64,000 nt of DNA from UBA1413 sp964552955 (GCA_964552955.1 CAZKIU010000016.1:8800-72799); one strand, 5' to 3'. Numbered from the stretch's first letter, positions 54,193 to 63,246 are shown. Notes: a model not told the origin generated them from the sequence alone. Numbers and translations: made by a program.

Positions 54193-54809
54193 CCCTCCCT
54201 CCTTCCGGTCTGCATGCTCAGGCATTCCTTGTAAAAACGGGTGTAGGCTGCCTCCGGGGTTTCTCCGGAACCAGGCAGATACTCCCTGAGATAGATATAG
54301 AGTCCGGGTTTCACCTCAGAGAAGTAGTCGACCAGGGCAGCCATCATCACCACCTGGATGCTCTCCCCTGCCCTGCCGAGGAGTAACTCCAGCCCCTTTT
54401 CAAAGTGAAAGTCACTCACATAAAGCGACTCCAGCCGGCCCTGGGGGAAAAGCAATACCATATTCCGGGGGTCCTTCAGCAACTCCAGGGTATAATGAAG
54501 ACTTTCAAGCACTTCACGGCTTCCCTTCTTCACCGAATAGCCTCCCGTATATCTGAAAAAGGCGTATTTCCGGAGCTGTTCCTCCAGCATCATAAAATGA
54601 AATCTGCGCCTGAAAAGACGGGTATTGACACAACTGGCCCAGAGTCCATCCCACCAACTGTTGTGGTTGGCAAGGAGCAGGATGGGCTTTCCGGCATCCT
54701 TGACTTCTCCCGATACGACAAAACGCGAAAAATGGCGGTTGACCTTCAGCATCACATAGTGCTCGAAGAAATTGTAGATGAGGATATTTTTCTTGTTTTT
54801 AAGCATCAT
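54189..54809 (-). CDS. PlsC-family acyltransferase (CruD-like by context)
   Basis: A 206-residue lysophospholipid-acyltransferase-fold protein. The HxxxxD-type motif is in ILLANHNSWWDGLW, followed by VNTRLFRRRFHFMML and LFPQGRLESLYVSDFHFEKG, with the usual FPQG/FPEG region. It overlaps the cruF-like stop at its start and the GT2 start at its end, so it is tightly coupled. In green sulfur bacteria CruD acylates a carotenoid glycoside made by CruC. Here a parallel role is inferred from position. A general glycerolipid role is the alternative. Confidence 0.78.
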   Translation of the reverse strand: MMLKNKKNILIYNFFEHYVMLKVNRHFSRFVVSGEVKDAGKPILLLANHNSWWDGLWASCVNTRLFRRRFHFMMLEEQLRKYAFFRYTGGYSVKKGSREVLESLHYTLELLKDPRNMVLLFPQGRLESLYVSDFHFEKGLELLLGRAGESIQVVMMAALVDYFSEVKPGLYIYLREYLPGSGETPEAAYTRFYKECLSMQTGRREG

Positions 54810-55618
54810 TTCAGCCCATTAAAAAGGAGAACCAACAGAAGGAAGAAGAAAAACTGGCAGAGGAGAAGGGTGAGAGAGAGGGGATGACGGACAGGAATAC
54901 GGAGGCGTTTCAGGAGGATCTGGAAAAAGAGGGCCAGGAGGAACCAGGCGAGGTAGTTCCGGAGGGGGACTGAGGCATCCTGCCACGACCACATATCGAT
55001 GAGGGGGGCAGCCTGTTCGAGGACCAGGTCATAGGCCACCATGCCGGCCGCAGCCAGGGGGGGAGCCCAACCGCCTCTTATCCCGGAACGATGGATCAGG
55101 TCGGCAAAGAAAAGGGTAAGCATCAGCCAGTTGACGCCTATCATCAGGGGAGTACCGTGAATTTTCCATCCCAGTCCGGCCCCGTAGGTGTAAACCCCGA
55201 AGATTTTTCCCGTTTGAACGCCGGCCATCTCGACCAGGAAACCGGTCATTCCTACGAAAAGAAAAAAGAGGAGGGTCTTGGGTCGGTGCAGGGAAGGATA
55301 AAAAGCGATCAGTGTGCCGAAACTGAGCAAAAGGGCCAGGGGGATGAGTTGCTGAAAGAGTTCCCGGCTGAAGGGTAGGGAGAGTCCGGCCACCCCTACC
55401 GTGTAGAAGAGCACGAAAAAGAGGCGGAGGGGTCGGATATATCGGCCGGGAATGGGCGCTGCCGGCCACCTGACGGCCTGCTTAGGCGTGGAATCCGGTC
55501 TGGGAGTGGGATCCTGCATCCGATTAAGATCCGGCATTGCATTGAGCTCCGGTCTAAGGGAGGAATCCGGGCTAAGGGAGCCATCCGGTCCGGGGCACCT
55601 ATCATATTTATGCGTCAT
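54806..55618 (-). CDS. Carotenoid 1,2-hydratase-like protein (CruF/DUF422)
   Basis: A 270-residue polytopic protein. From residue about 65 it matches the DUF422/CruF family: FFVLFYTVGVAGLSLPFSRE, GTLIAFYPSLHRPKTLLFF, GFLVEMAGVQTGKIFGVYTY and GTPLMIGVNWLMLTLFF. CruF hydrates the psi end of gamma-carotene. The ATG at 55618 overlaps the cyclase stop by 11 bp. The first 46 residues are a proline/aspartate hexapeptide repeat not normally found here. The C-terminus overlaps the acyltransferase start. Confidence 0.82.
   Translation of the reverse strand: MTHKYDRCPGPDGSLSPDSSLRPELNAMPDLNRMQDPTPRPDSTPKQAVRWPAAPIPGRYIRPLRLFFVLFYTVGVAGLSLPFSRELFQQLIPLALLLSFGTLIAFYPSLHRPKTLLFFLFVGMTGFLVEMAGVQTGKIFGVYTYGAGLGWKIHGTPLMIGVNWLMLTLFFADLIHRSGIRGGWAPPLAAAGMVAYDLVLEQAAPLIDMWSWQDASVPLRNYLAWFLLALFFQILLKRLRIPVRHPLSLTLLLCQFFFFLLLVLLFNGLK
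55481..55588 (-). repeat. In-frame 18-bp tandem repeat at the 5' end of the cruF-like gene
   Basis: Six consecutive 18-bp units on the minus strand begin CCGGAT (or CCGGAG, CAGGAT). They encode hexapeptides PDGSLS, PDSSLR, PELNAM, PDLNRM, QDPTPR and PDSTPK. The array adds a charged, presumably disordered cytoplasmic tail before the first membrane segment. Confidence 0.9.
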
Positions 55619-56366
55619 GGTGGTTCGTTTGTCTGGGAAATGCGTTCCCTTTACCCGGGGTCCTTTTTTCAGGACCTCTCTTTTGCATTTTTCTGAAGAG
55701 CGTTTCCGAGAGGAGGAGGTTGCACAGGATAAGGCTGAAGGCATAACCGGCATCTTCGGCGGGGATGGTAAAGATTCTGAAGCCCATGAAACCTGCCGGG
55801 TTGTACCAGACCACCTCTCCGGGGATCAGGCTACCGGTGAGGATGCCATTGACCACCATGAAGGGGACCAGGATAACCAGGAAGGTAAGGTAGAAGCGAC
55901 GGATCACTTCTGACCCCGACCAGCGGGCCCACAATAGCGCACCGGTCAGAAAGAGGCTATTGAAGAAGGTATAGAGCCTGTTGGGGAAGAGGATCATCAG
56001 CAGGAGGGCGCAGGTTCCCAGAACCAGGGTGATGATATGGGTGAGGCGGGGGGTAAGAATCCAGCCTGGTTTCAGGTAAACCACGGTTTCATGCAGGAAG
56101 ATACTGGCATAGGGGATGATGATGAAGAAGAGCCATTCTTCGAGAGGAAGGCCGGCCAGGCGAATCCCCAGATCATATTCGGGGTTAAAACCCCAGAGGC
56201 CCAGGCGCGTGAAAAGAATATCCTTCAGGATAAAGGGAATGGCCACGATGATCAGGGAGAGCAATACAGCGGGCAGTTTCGGGTAAAACCGCAGTTTCGG
56301 GGAGCAGGTCCACAGAGCGGGTACCATAACACTTCCGGCAAGTAAAGAGATATAAAGCCACTTCAT
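55608..56366 (-). CDS. CrtYcd-type lycopene cyclase
   Basis: A 252-residue integral membrane protein of the heterodimeric/fused lycopene-cyclase type. It has GLWGFNPEYDLGIRLAGLPL and LPLEEWLFFIIIPYASIFL with the PxEE motif, then a second related half with GEVVWYNPAGFMGFRIFTIP and PAEDAGYAFSLI. It would cyclise lycopene ends to beta rings. Length fits one fused CrtYc-CrtYd unit. It begins 90 bp after crtB and overlaps cruF at its end. Confidence 0.85.
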   Translation of the reverse strand: MKWLYISLLAGSVMVPALWTCSPKLRFYPKLPAVLLSLIIVAIPFILKDILFTRLGLWGFNPEYDLGIRLAGLPLEEWLFFIIIPYASIFLHETVVYLKPGWILTPRLTHIITLVLGTCALLLMILFPNRLYTFFNSLFLTGALLWARWSGSEVIRRFYLTFLVILVPFMVVNGILTGSLIPGEVVWYNPAGFMGFRIFTIPAEDAGYAFSLILCNLLLSETLFRKMQKRGPEKRTPGKGNAFPRQTNHHDA

Positions 56367-56455
56367 ACCACCCTGTCATTAAGACGGAACCTTAACCCTG
56401 CTGCACTCCATTTCACAACTATCATGGCAAGCGCTTATAATACCCCTATAATAGC

Positions 56456-57304
56456 TCATTTTCCTGGTCTGTACCCGAGTTTCCACAAAACGAGCGCTTT
56501 GACCAGCAGCAGGAATTTCCGGCCATCAGAGACCCTGATTCTGCGGCTGATCAGAACATCAGCGGGGGTGCGGCTGATTTTTCGCAACAGTTCCAGATAA
56601 TAGTAATAAGCCACGAGGACTGCTGTGCCCACCTCCTCCGGAAGGCGGCGGATGCCCTCATAGGCCGCATCGAAGTCAGATTTGATCTCCATGATCAGCG
56701 CCTGTTTGGAGGCTTCCGTGAAATGATGCTCATCATAACCCGGAAAATAAGAGCGCCCCAGACCATGGGTATCGCTGCGCAGGTCGCGCAGGAAATTGAC
56801 CTTCTGGAAGGCCGTCCCCAGCCGCATGGCAGGGGCTTCCAGCGCATCATAGAGGGACCGGTCCCCCCTGACAAAAACCCTGAGACACATCAACCCCACC
56901 ACATCGGCCGACCCATAGATATACTCCTTCAGTTCGTCATCGGTCCGGTATTCCTGTTTCACCAGATCGGCCTTCATGCTCTTGAGGAAAGCCCTGACCA
57001 GGGTATCGTCAATACCATATTGGGAGACCGTCAACTGAAAAGAATGCAATACAGGGTTCAGGCTGATGCCGGTGGCCAGGGCATGGTCATAATCCTGTTC
57101 GAATTTTTCGAGCAGCGCCGGCTGGTCCTGCTGATGGAAGGTGTCAACAATCTCATCGGCCAGCCTGACAAAACCGTAAATGCTGAAGATGGCCGCCCTG
57201 AGATCGGCCGGAAGCAATCCTACTGCAGAAGAAAAAGAGGTACTGTACTCCCGGGTGATCAGCCTGCTGATTCCAAACGATACCTTATCATACAACTTCT
57301 CCAT
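56456..57304 (-). CDS. crtB: Phytoene/squalene synthase family enzyme
   Basis: A 282-residue prenyl-synthase joining two GGPP molecules to phytoene. The first Asp-rich motif is IYGFVRLADEIVDTFH, the second region is AFQKVNFLRDLRSDTHGLGR, and YIYGSADVVGLMCLRVF precedes it. Its position at the head of the carotenoid genes supports phytoene rather than squalene synthesis. No GGPP synthase is in the window. The gene is followed on the minus strand by the CrtYcd-type cyclase. Confidence 0.92.
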   Translation of the reverse strand: MEKLYDKVSFGISRLITREYSTSFSSAVGLLPADLRAAIFSIYGFVRLADEIVDTFHQQDQPALLEKFEQDYDHALATGISLNPVLHSFQLTVSQYGIDDTLVRAFLKSMKADLVKQEYRTDDELKEYIYGSADVVGLMCLRVFVRGDRSLYDALEAPAMRLGTAFQKVNFLRDLRSDTHGLGRSYFPGYDEHHFTEASKQALIMEIKSDFDAAYEGIRRLPEEVGTAVLVAYYYYLELLRKISRTPADVLISRRIRVSDGRKFLLLVKALVLWKLGYRPGK

Positions 57305-57366
57305 TCCACTTCTTTCTTATTCCAGATTCAAGATCCCCACCTATTCTGATATTCTGCCCTTCCGGA

Positions 57367-58944
57367 TTATTTTTTCTTATCCAGAAACTCCTCCAGGAAT
57401 TTTTTATCCAGCGCTTCGGAATCCCCGTATTGGGTTCGCAGTTCTGTCAGTTTCCTGTGGAGGTCAGCCTGTACCTGTGCATAAGCCGGATCGCCATAGA
57501 GGTTTTTCATTTCATCAGGATCGGACTGAAGATCATAGAGTTCCCATTCGTCGATATCATAATAGAAATGAATCAGTTTGTAGCGGTCCGTTCTGACGCC
57601 GTAATGACGTTTCACCATGTGTTCGGCCGGGAACTCATAATAATGGTAATAGACGGCATCGCGCCATTCTGATGTTTCCCCCGACACCAGCTGACGGAAA
57701 GATTTTCCCTGCATATCTTCAGGAATGGGCACGCCGGCATAATCGAGGAAAGTAGGGGCGAAATCGAGGTTCATGACCAGGTGGTCATCGGTTTTTCCCG
57801 GCTGGATCTCCTTCGGGTAGCGGATCAGCAGGGGGGTACGCAGCGACTGCTCATACATGAAGCGTTTGTCGAACCAGCCGTGTTCTCCCAGGTAAAAACC
57901 CTGATCGGAAGTGTACACCACGATGGTATTTTCAGCCAGTCCGTTCTTATCGAGGTAATCGAGCACCTCTCCCACCCCGTCGTCGACCGATTGGATGGTG
58001 CGGAGATAATCCTTGATATAGCGGTTGAACTTCCAGAGGGCCAGCTCTTTCCCCTGCAGGTTGGCTTTCAGGAAGGCCTGGTTCTCCCCTTCATAGGCTT
58101 CCATCCACTGCGCCCGTTGCTGCTCGTCCATTCTTTTCAGGTCGTTGATAAAATGGGTAGAATCGCCATTGGGGTCGACGATGAACTTGAAATCATGGCC
58201 CCACTGCCCGTGACGGGCAATTTCCATTTCCTGCTCGCGGGCCGCTCGCCCCCGGCCGGAATAGTCATCAAAGAAATTGGCCGGCGGATCGAAGGTTTTG
58301 TCATCGAAGAGGTTAAGATATTTGGGCGCCGGTTGCCAGTTGCGGTGGGGCGCTTTCTGGTGAAAGAGCAGGCAGAAAGGTTTGGATGGATCGCGTTTGT
58401 TTTCCAGCCAGTCGAGGGCAAACTGAGTGGTGAGCTCGGTACAATACCCCGGCACCCGCTTTTTAACCCCCATCTCAATGAAATCAGGATTATAATATTG
58501 CCCTTGTCCGGGCACAACATTCCAATAGTCGAAGCCCTGGGGGTCACCATCGAGATGGATCTTACCGATGAGGGCGGTCTGATAGCCTGCCCCCTGTAGC
58601 AATTTGGCAAAGTTGGGCTGGTTCCAGTCAAAAGGTTTGCGGTTATCCACTTTTCCATTGAGGTGGTTGTACTTTCCGGTAAGGAGGGTAGCGCGGCTGG
58701 GGGCACAGATCGAATTGGTGACACAGGCGCTGCTGAAGATCACCCCTTCGCGCGCCAGCCGGTCGATGTTGGGTGTATTGTTGAGGCCATGCCCATAGGC
58801 GCTGATGGCTTGGTAAGCATGGTCATCACTCATGATAAAGATGATGTTGGGCCGGGAGGGCTCCATCAGCTTTTCCTTCTGGCAGGCGGTGCATCCTGCG
58901 CCCAGGGCTACCAGGGCCATAGATCTGGAAAGCAGCGTATTCAT
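57367..58944 (-). CDS. S1-family sulfatase, secreted
   Basis: A 525-residue type I sulfatase starting at the ATG at 58944 (MNTLLSRSMALVALGAG). A lipoprotein-like or cleavable signal occurs at the N-terminus, with ACQ near position 21. The formylglycine site is Cys80 in SICAPSRATLLTG; metal residues lie in FIMSDDHAYQ and VYTSDQGFYLGEHGW. The order fits S1 sulfatases, near the S1_11 type active on glucosamine-6-sulfate, which I infer only loosely. The N gap begins 3 bp beyond the start. A GH97 gene lies upstream on the same strand, perhaps in one operon. Confidence 0.88.
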   Translation of the reverse strand: MNTLLSRSMALVALGAGCTACQKEKLMEPSRPNIIFIMSDDHAYQAISAYGHGLNNTPNIDRLAREGVIFSSACVTNSICAPSRATLLTGKYNHLNGKVDNRKPFDWNQPNFAKLLQGAGYQTALIGKIHLDGDPQGFDYWNVVPGQGQYYNPDFIEMGVKKRVPGYCTELTTQFALDWLENKRDPSKPFCLLFHQKAPHRNWQPAPKYLNLFDDKTFDPPANFFDDYSGRGRAAREQEMEIARHGQWGHDFKFIVDPNGDSTHFINDLKRMDEQQRAQWMEAYEGENQAFLKANLQGKELALWKFNRYIKDYLRTIQSVDDGVGEVLDYLDKNGLAENTIVVYTSDQGFYLGEHGWFDKRFMYEQSLRTPLLIRYPKEIQPGKTDDHLVMNLDFAPTFLDYAGVPIPEDMQGKSFRQLVSGETSEWRDAVYYHYYEFPAEHMVKRHYGVRTDRYKLIHFYYDIDEWELYDLQSDPDEMKNLYGDPAYAQVQADLHRKLTELRTQYGDSEALDKKFLEEFLDKKK

Positions 58945-58947
58945 AAG

Positions 58948-59047
58948 NNNNNNNNNNNNNNNNNNNNNNNNNNNNNNNNNNNNNNNNNNNNNNNNNNNNN
59001 NNNNNNNNNNNNNNNNNNNNNNNNNNNNNNNNNNNNNNNNNNNNNNN
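58948..59047. other. Assembly gap (100 N) between sulfatase and GH97 genes
   Basis: Exactly 100 Ns, a placeholder length. The flanks do not repeat, unlike the first gap, so real sequence is probably missing. It hides the C-terminus and stop of the GH97 gene and the start region of the sulfatase gene. A continuous reading frame through the Ns is an artefact. Confidence 0.95.
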
Positions 59048-60903
59048 AACTCACGGGGAGTGGCTCCGTCAGTGATCATTTCAGTAAAGTCACCCCCGCC
59101 GATGACGGAGAGATCCAGGGTGAGGGTCAGAGGCTCGCGGGTGGCGTTGATGCCGGCCAGAAACCATTTCCCCGCCGATTTGCGGGCCAGCACCACATAT
59201 TTCCCCGGAAAACCGTCGATCAGCCTGATATCTTCCCACTGGGCCGGGAGGTTTTTCATGTAATCGATAACAAAGTCGGGCTGTCTTTGCATGCTTTCAG
59301 GGGTTTCGACGATGTGCTGAATCCCTGACTGGAAAAGAACCCCCAGGGCCAGTTCGAAGGCGTTGGAGGTATGACGCGCGATGCGTGGGATCTCACCGAA
59401 GCAGACGGGTGTGAAATCCATAGGCCCCACCACGTTACGGGTGAAGGGAAGGATGGCGCAGTGTTCAGCGGCCTTGTTGGCATTGGCCTGTTCGAAGGTG
59501 ATGAATTCGAAGCCCCTGACCGATTCCATGCTCACCAGGTGGGGGAAGGTACGTGACCAGCCCCGGGGTACCGTAGTCCCGTGGAAATTGACCATCAGCC
59601 GGTAGCGGGCGGCATCGCGCAGCAGATCATAATAATACTGAATGGCAGAAGGGCCATCGCCCGGCCAGAAGTCCACCTTAATCCCTTTAACCCCCCATTC
59701 CGAAAGCTTCTGAAACTCAGCCAGCCGGCTCTCCCGGTCAAAAAGTTTGGTTTTGGGCGTGTATACCGTCGAATTCCAGGGGCCTGAAGAGTTGTACCAG
59801 AGGATCAACCCCACATTTTTGCTGCGGGCATATTCCAGGAGTTCAAACATTTTGGCTTCCCCGATCTGGTGGTCCCAGTTGACATCGACCAGGCAATAAG
59901 ACCAGCCCATCAGCGCGGAGTAGTCAATAAACTGTTTCTGGGTGTCGAAGTTGACCGATCCGTCCTTGAGGAGGCCCCAGCTCCAGGAGGAGATGCCGGG
60001 TCTGACAAAGGAAGGGTCTTCCACTTCGGAAGGGAGGGCCAGGGCGTCGACCAGGGAAGATTCCACGACGGTAGAGAGGGAGCCGGTGATGATGATCCGC
60101 CAGGGGGTGGCAGCAGGCCCCACGGTGGTGGGCGTTACCGGATCCCCGGCACCGGTGGTTTCCCCGGGTTGCGGAAAGGCGATATGGTATGCGCCGCCTG
60201 CCGACTCGCAGGCCAGGCGCGTGCCACAGAAGGGAGGCGCCACACCGCTCTCGGTGACCAAAGCCCACTGACTCCCCACCTGGAAAAGCGCAGGGTAAGA
60301 CCACCCCGCTTTCTGAGGCGCTGCCGTACCTACGGGCACACCGGCATAATAGTACTCCTCATAGGAAGGCTGGGTCTCGCACCATCCCGTTTTGACGTCG
60401 GCATGGGGATGGAGCCAGGCCCTGGTTTCCGCAGGAAAACAATAACTGGTGGCCTCGGAAAGCAGGACCACACTATCGCCCTCTCCTCCCGGGATCTCAT
60501 AACGGAAAGCCACCCCGTCGTCGGAAACCCTGAACACGACCTCCAGGGGTTTACCCTCGCGGTTGGCCAATACCATTCTCCATTCATGGGCCTGGTATGC
60601 GTTAAATACCTTTTTCCCGGCCGGAACATCAAACTGCTCACTGATTACTTTGATCTCCGGTACCTCCTTTACCCTTAATCCTGTGGCAAAATCCCCGTCA
60701 CTGCTCTGGAATCCCAGACACGACGGCATCAGGACAGTTACTCCTTCGACCTTCACACTGTAGAAAAGGGAGTCCTGATCCCCTTGCGAAACCGTCACCT
60801 CCACCTTTCCCGATGGTGAAGTGAAGGTATACGATGCAGGAGAGGAACATGCCAACAGGAAAGTGGCCAGGAACAAAAAGAGAAAATTTCTCCGGGATTT
60901 CAT
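59048..60903 (-). CDS. GH97 alpha-glucosidase/alpha-galactosidase (SusB-like), 3' end in gap
   Basis: At least 618 residues are visible; the C-terminus is lost in the N gap. The N-terminal lipoprotein signal is FLFLFLATFLLACSSPASYT. The beta-sandwich begins TFTSPSGKVEVTVSQGD, and the catalytic barrel contains FVRPGISSWSWGLLKDGSVN, WSYCLVDVNWDHQIG, KGIKVDFWPGD and MVNFHGTTVPRGWSRTFPH, typical GH97 segments. GH97 enzymes in Bacteroidota cut alpha-glucans or alpha-galactosides in the periplasm. Subgroup (inverting or retaining) was not settled. The lipoprotein gene starts the gene pair. Confidence 0.9.
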
Positions 60904-60919
60904 AGGAAATGAGTTTTCC

Positions 60920-60927
60920 CAAAAATA
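60920..60927 (-). promoter_or_regulatory. Candidate -7 box of the GH97 gene
   Basis: TATTTTTG on the minus strand matches TAnnTTTG only 17 bp before the ATG at 60903, giving a very short leader. The region is AT-rich, so the match may be chance. Confidence 0.3.
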
Positions 60928-60982
60928 AACAATTCAGCAACATATTAAAAAATAGAGTATCTTAGAAAACAATAATCAGGAT

Positions 60983-61738
60983 ATGCTCACCCTCTTAATC
61001 TTGATATCACTGCTGGCGGGCGGTTGCGCGACCGTGTCAGCACAGCCTGATCAGGCCAGAGAAATGATCAGGAAGGCCGATGAAAAGTTCAACGGCGAGA
61101 AATCAGGGTATTCTGTCATGTCGATGACAGTCGTCAGGCCATCATGGCAGCGCACCATTGAGTTTAAATCGTGGTCGTTGGGAGAAGAGCATGTCCTCAC
61201 CCTGATCACGGCTCCGGCCCGCGAAAAGGGGCAGACCTTCCTGAAACGGGGTAGTGAGATGTGGAGCTGGAACCCCACCATCGGCAGGCTGATCAAACTG
61301 CCCCCCTCCATGATGTCGCAGGGATGGATGGGTTCCGACTATACCAATGACGACCTCCTCAGAGAATCGTCGGTGGTCACCGATTACACCCACTCCCTGA
61401 AGGGGGAGGAAGTGATTGACGGGGTTCCCTGTTACAGGATCGAAATGGAAGCCCGTGAAGAATCTGACGTGCTATGGAGCCGGCAGGTTTGGTGGATTGA
61501 AAAAAAGGAATTCATCGTGCTGAAAGCCGAATTGTACGATGAAGATGGTTTCCTGGTACGCACCGAGAAAGCTACCAACCTAAAAATGATGGATGGACGG
61601 CTGTTGCCGTCACACATCGAACTGCTTCCTGCAGAACATCCGGGAAACAAAACCATCATGGAAATAAAAGAGATGAAATTCAACATCCCCATTCAGGAAA
61701 GCTTTTTCTCTCAACAAAATATGAAAACCGTCAAGTAA
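60983..61738 (+). CDS. Outer membrane lipoprotein-sorting protein (LolA-superfamily)
   Basis: A 251-residue exported protein. The N-terminus MLTLLILISLLAGGCATVSA is a signal region, either cut before Cys or after SAQ. Then the half-barrel fold typical of the LolA/LolB superfamily: YSVMSMTVVRPSWQRTIEFK, LITAPAREKGQTFLKRGSEM, MWSWNPTIGRLIKLPPSMMS and YRIEMEAREESDVLWSRQVW. Two FtsX-type permeases follow, so it is probably the periplasmic or lipid-binding partner of that transporter. The cargo is unknown. Confidence 0.85.
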   Translation: MLTLLILISLLAGGCATVSAQPDQAREMIRKADEKFNGEKSGYSVMSMTVVRPSWQRTIEFKSWSLGEEHVLTLITAPAREKGQTFLKRGSEMWSWNPTIGRLIKLPPSMMSQGWMGSDYTNDDLLRESSVVTDYTHSLKGEEVIDGVPCYRIEMEAREESDVLWSRQVWWIEKKEFIVLKAELYDEDGFLVRTEKATNLKMMDGRLLPSHIELLPAEHPGNKTIMEIKEMKFNIPIQESFFSQQNMKTVK

Positions 61739-61759
61739 ACCATAATTGTGGGATAAGGA

Positions 61760-61818
61760 TTCATCTGACATCTGACTTCCGCATTCCGCATTCCACATTA
61801 GTCATTCCGAAATCTGAA
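61760..61818. repeat. Simple degenerate ATTCC-rich repeat
   Basis: Short 7-bp units (CATCTGA twice, then GCATTCC twice and TCATTCC) fill part of the gap between the LolA-like gene and the first permease. It is similar in kind to the repeat at 50.3 kb and also likely to be neutral. Confidence 0.5.
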
Positions 61819-61830
61819 AACCGACATCCC

Positions 61831-63246
61831 ATGAACGACTGGAAGCTTGCCTGGAGGAACCTGTGGCGGAACCGGCGCCGGACGCTGATCACCGCTGCGT
61901 CGGTCTTTTTCGCCATCTTCTTCGCGCTGGTGATGCGGTCGTTTCAGCTCGGATCTTACCAACAGATCTTCATGAACGTGGTCGAGTCCTATTCGGGATA
62001 CCTCCAGTTGCAGCACCGCGACTATTTCGACGAGCCGGTCACCGACAACAGTTTTGAACTCACCCCTCCCCTGGAGCGTCAGATCCTTTCCGATCCCAAT
62101 GTGGAAGCGCTGGTTCCCCGTTTTGAAGCCTTTGCCCTGGCGGCCGCCGGCAGCACCACGCAAGGAGTCCTGGTGATGGGGGTGGATACCGGAGGAGAAG
62201 ACCGTATTTCCGGAATAAGAAACCGGCTGGTGCGGTTCAGACTAACGCCGGAAGCCGTGGACCGACTGAAGAGGGAGCCTCTCCCCTCACGGACGAAAGC
62301 TTTTCTGGACCTCTTTGCCGGCGAATCCTGGACGGGAACGGGCCGGTTGTTCGCCGACCTGGATATCGATAACGGGGATTCAGGCTTAGTGATGCCTGCA
62401 TTCCGCCGGTATGCCTCCTTTTCCAACTGCTATTTCGATGCCACGGAACCCCGGGGAGTGCTCATCGGCAACGGCCTCTCGCGCTATCTGAACGCCAGCC
62501 GGGGCGACACCCTGGTATTGATCGGCCAGGGTTATCACGGTACTTCCGCTGCCGGAAAGTTTGTGGTGGCCGGAGTGGTCAAACTCCCGGCACCCGATAT
62601 CGACAACCGGATCGTCTACATGCCGGTGGAAGCCGCCCGTGAACTCTTCGCCGCTTCCGGCATGGCCACTTCCGCGGTGATCATGATCCGCAATAAGGAC
62701 GACAAGGCCATGCTGGCTACCGCGGAGAGGCTTAACAGGCAGTTGAAGGAACCGATGACAGTCGTCACCTGGCACAAGCTGAATGCCCTGATCATCAATC
62801 AGATGGAAGCCGACAATCGCAGTGGCGCCATCATGATCGGGATCCTCTACCTGGTCATCGCCTTCGGGGTCTTCGGCACCGTACTGATGATGCTGGCCGA
62901 ACGGCGCAGGGAATTCGGGATGCTGGTGGCCGTCGGGATGCAGAAGACCCGCCTGGCCAGGATCTTTGCCCTGGAGATGGTCATGACTGGCTTCCTAGGC
63001 ATCGTGACGGGGGTACTGGCCTCTCTTCCAGTGGTCATCTGGCTCCATTTCCGCCCCATCCGGTTCACCGGCGACTGGGCACGCATGTACGAGGATTATG
63101 GTTTCGACCCTGTCATGCCCACCCTGCTGCCCGATACTTATTACCTCTGGCAGGGTGCGGTGGTGCTGCTCATCATCCTCATTAGCCTCATGTATAGTAT
63201 CCGCAAAATCCTAAACATCAAGGTTATGACCGCCCTGAGGGCATAA
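61831..63246 (+). CDS. FtsX-type ABC transporter permease (LolC/E-like)
   Basis: A 471-residue inner-membrane permease. A first membrane segment near residues 15-40 follows a basic start (NLWRNRRRTLITAASVFF), then a large periplasmic domain (about 50-320). Three C-terminal segments follow, including MIGILYLVIAFGVFGTVLMM, RREFGMLVAVGMQKTRLARI, FALEMVMTGFLGIVTGVLA and WQGAVVLLIILISLMYSIRK. This is the MacB/LolE topology. It needs an ATPase, not in the window. The next permease starts at its stop codon. Confidence 0.88.
   Translation: MNDWKLAWRNLWRNRRRTLITAASVFFAIFFALVMRSFQLGSYQQIFMNVVESYSGYLQLQHRDYFDEPVTDNSFELTPPLERQILSDPNVEALVPRFEAFALAAAGSTTQGVLVMGVDTGGEDRISGIRNRLVRFRLTPEAVDRLKREPLPSRTKAFLDLFAGESWTGTGRLFADLDIDNGDSGLVMPAFRRYASFSNCYFDATEPRGVLIGNGLSRYLNASRGDTLVLIGQGYHGTSAAGKFVVAGVVKLPAPDIDNRIVYMPVEAARELFAASGMATSAVIMIRNKDDKAMLATAERLNRQLKEPMTVVTWHKLNALIINQMEADNRSGAIMIGILYLVIAFGVFGTVLMMLAERRREFGMLVAVGMQKTRLARIFALEMVMTGFLGIVTGVLASLPVVIWLHFRPIRFTGDWARMYEDYGFDPVMPTLLPDTYYLWQGAVVLLIILISLMYSIRKILNIKVMTALRA

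Noticed and set aside
57367..60903. A single 1178-residue ORF joining a sulfatase and a GH97 glycosidase
   Set aside because: It runs through 100 Ns and mixes two complete signal sequences; it is two genes joined by an assembly gap.
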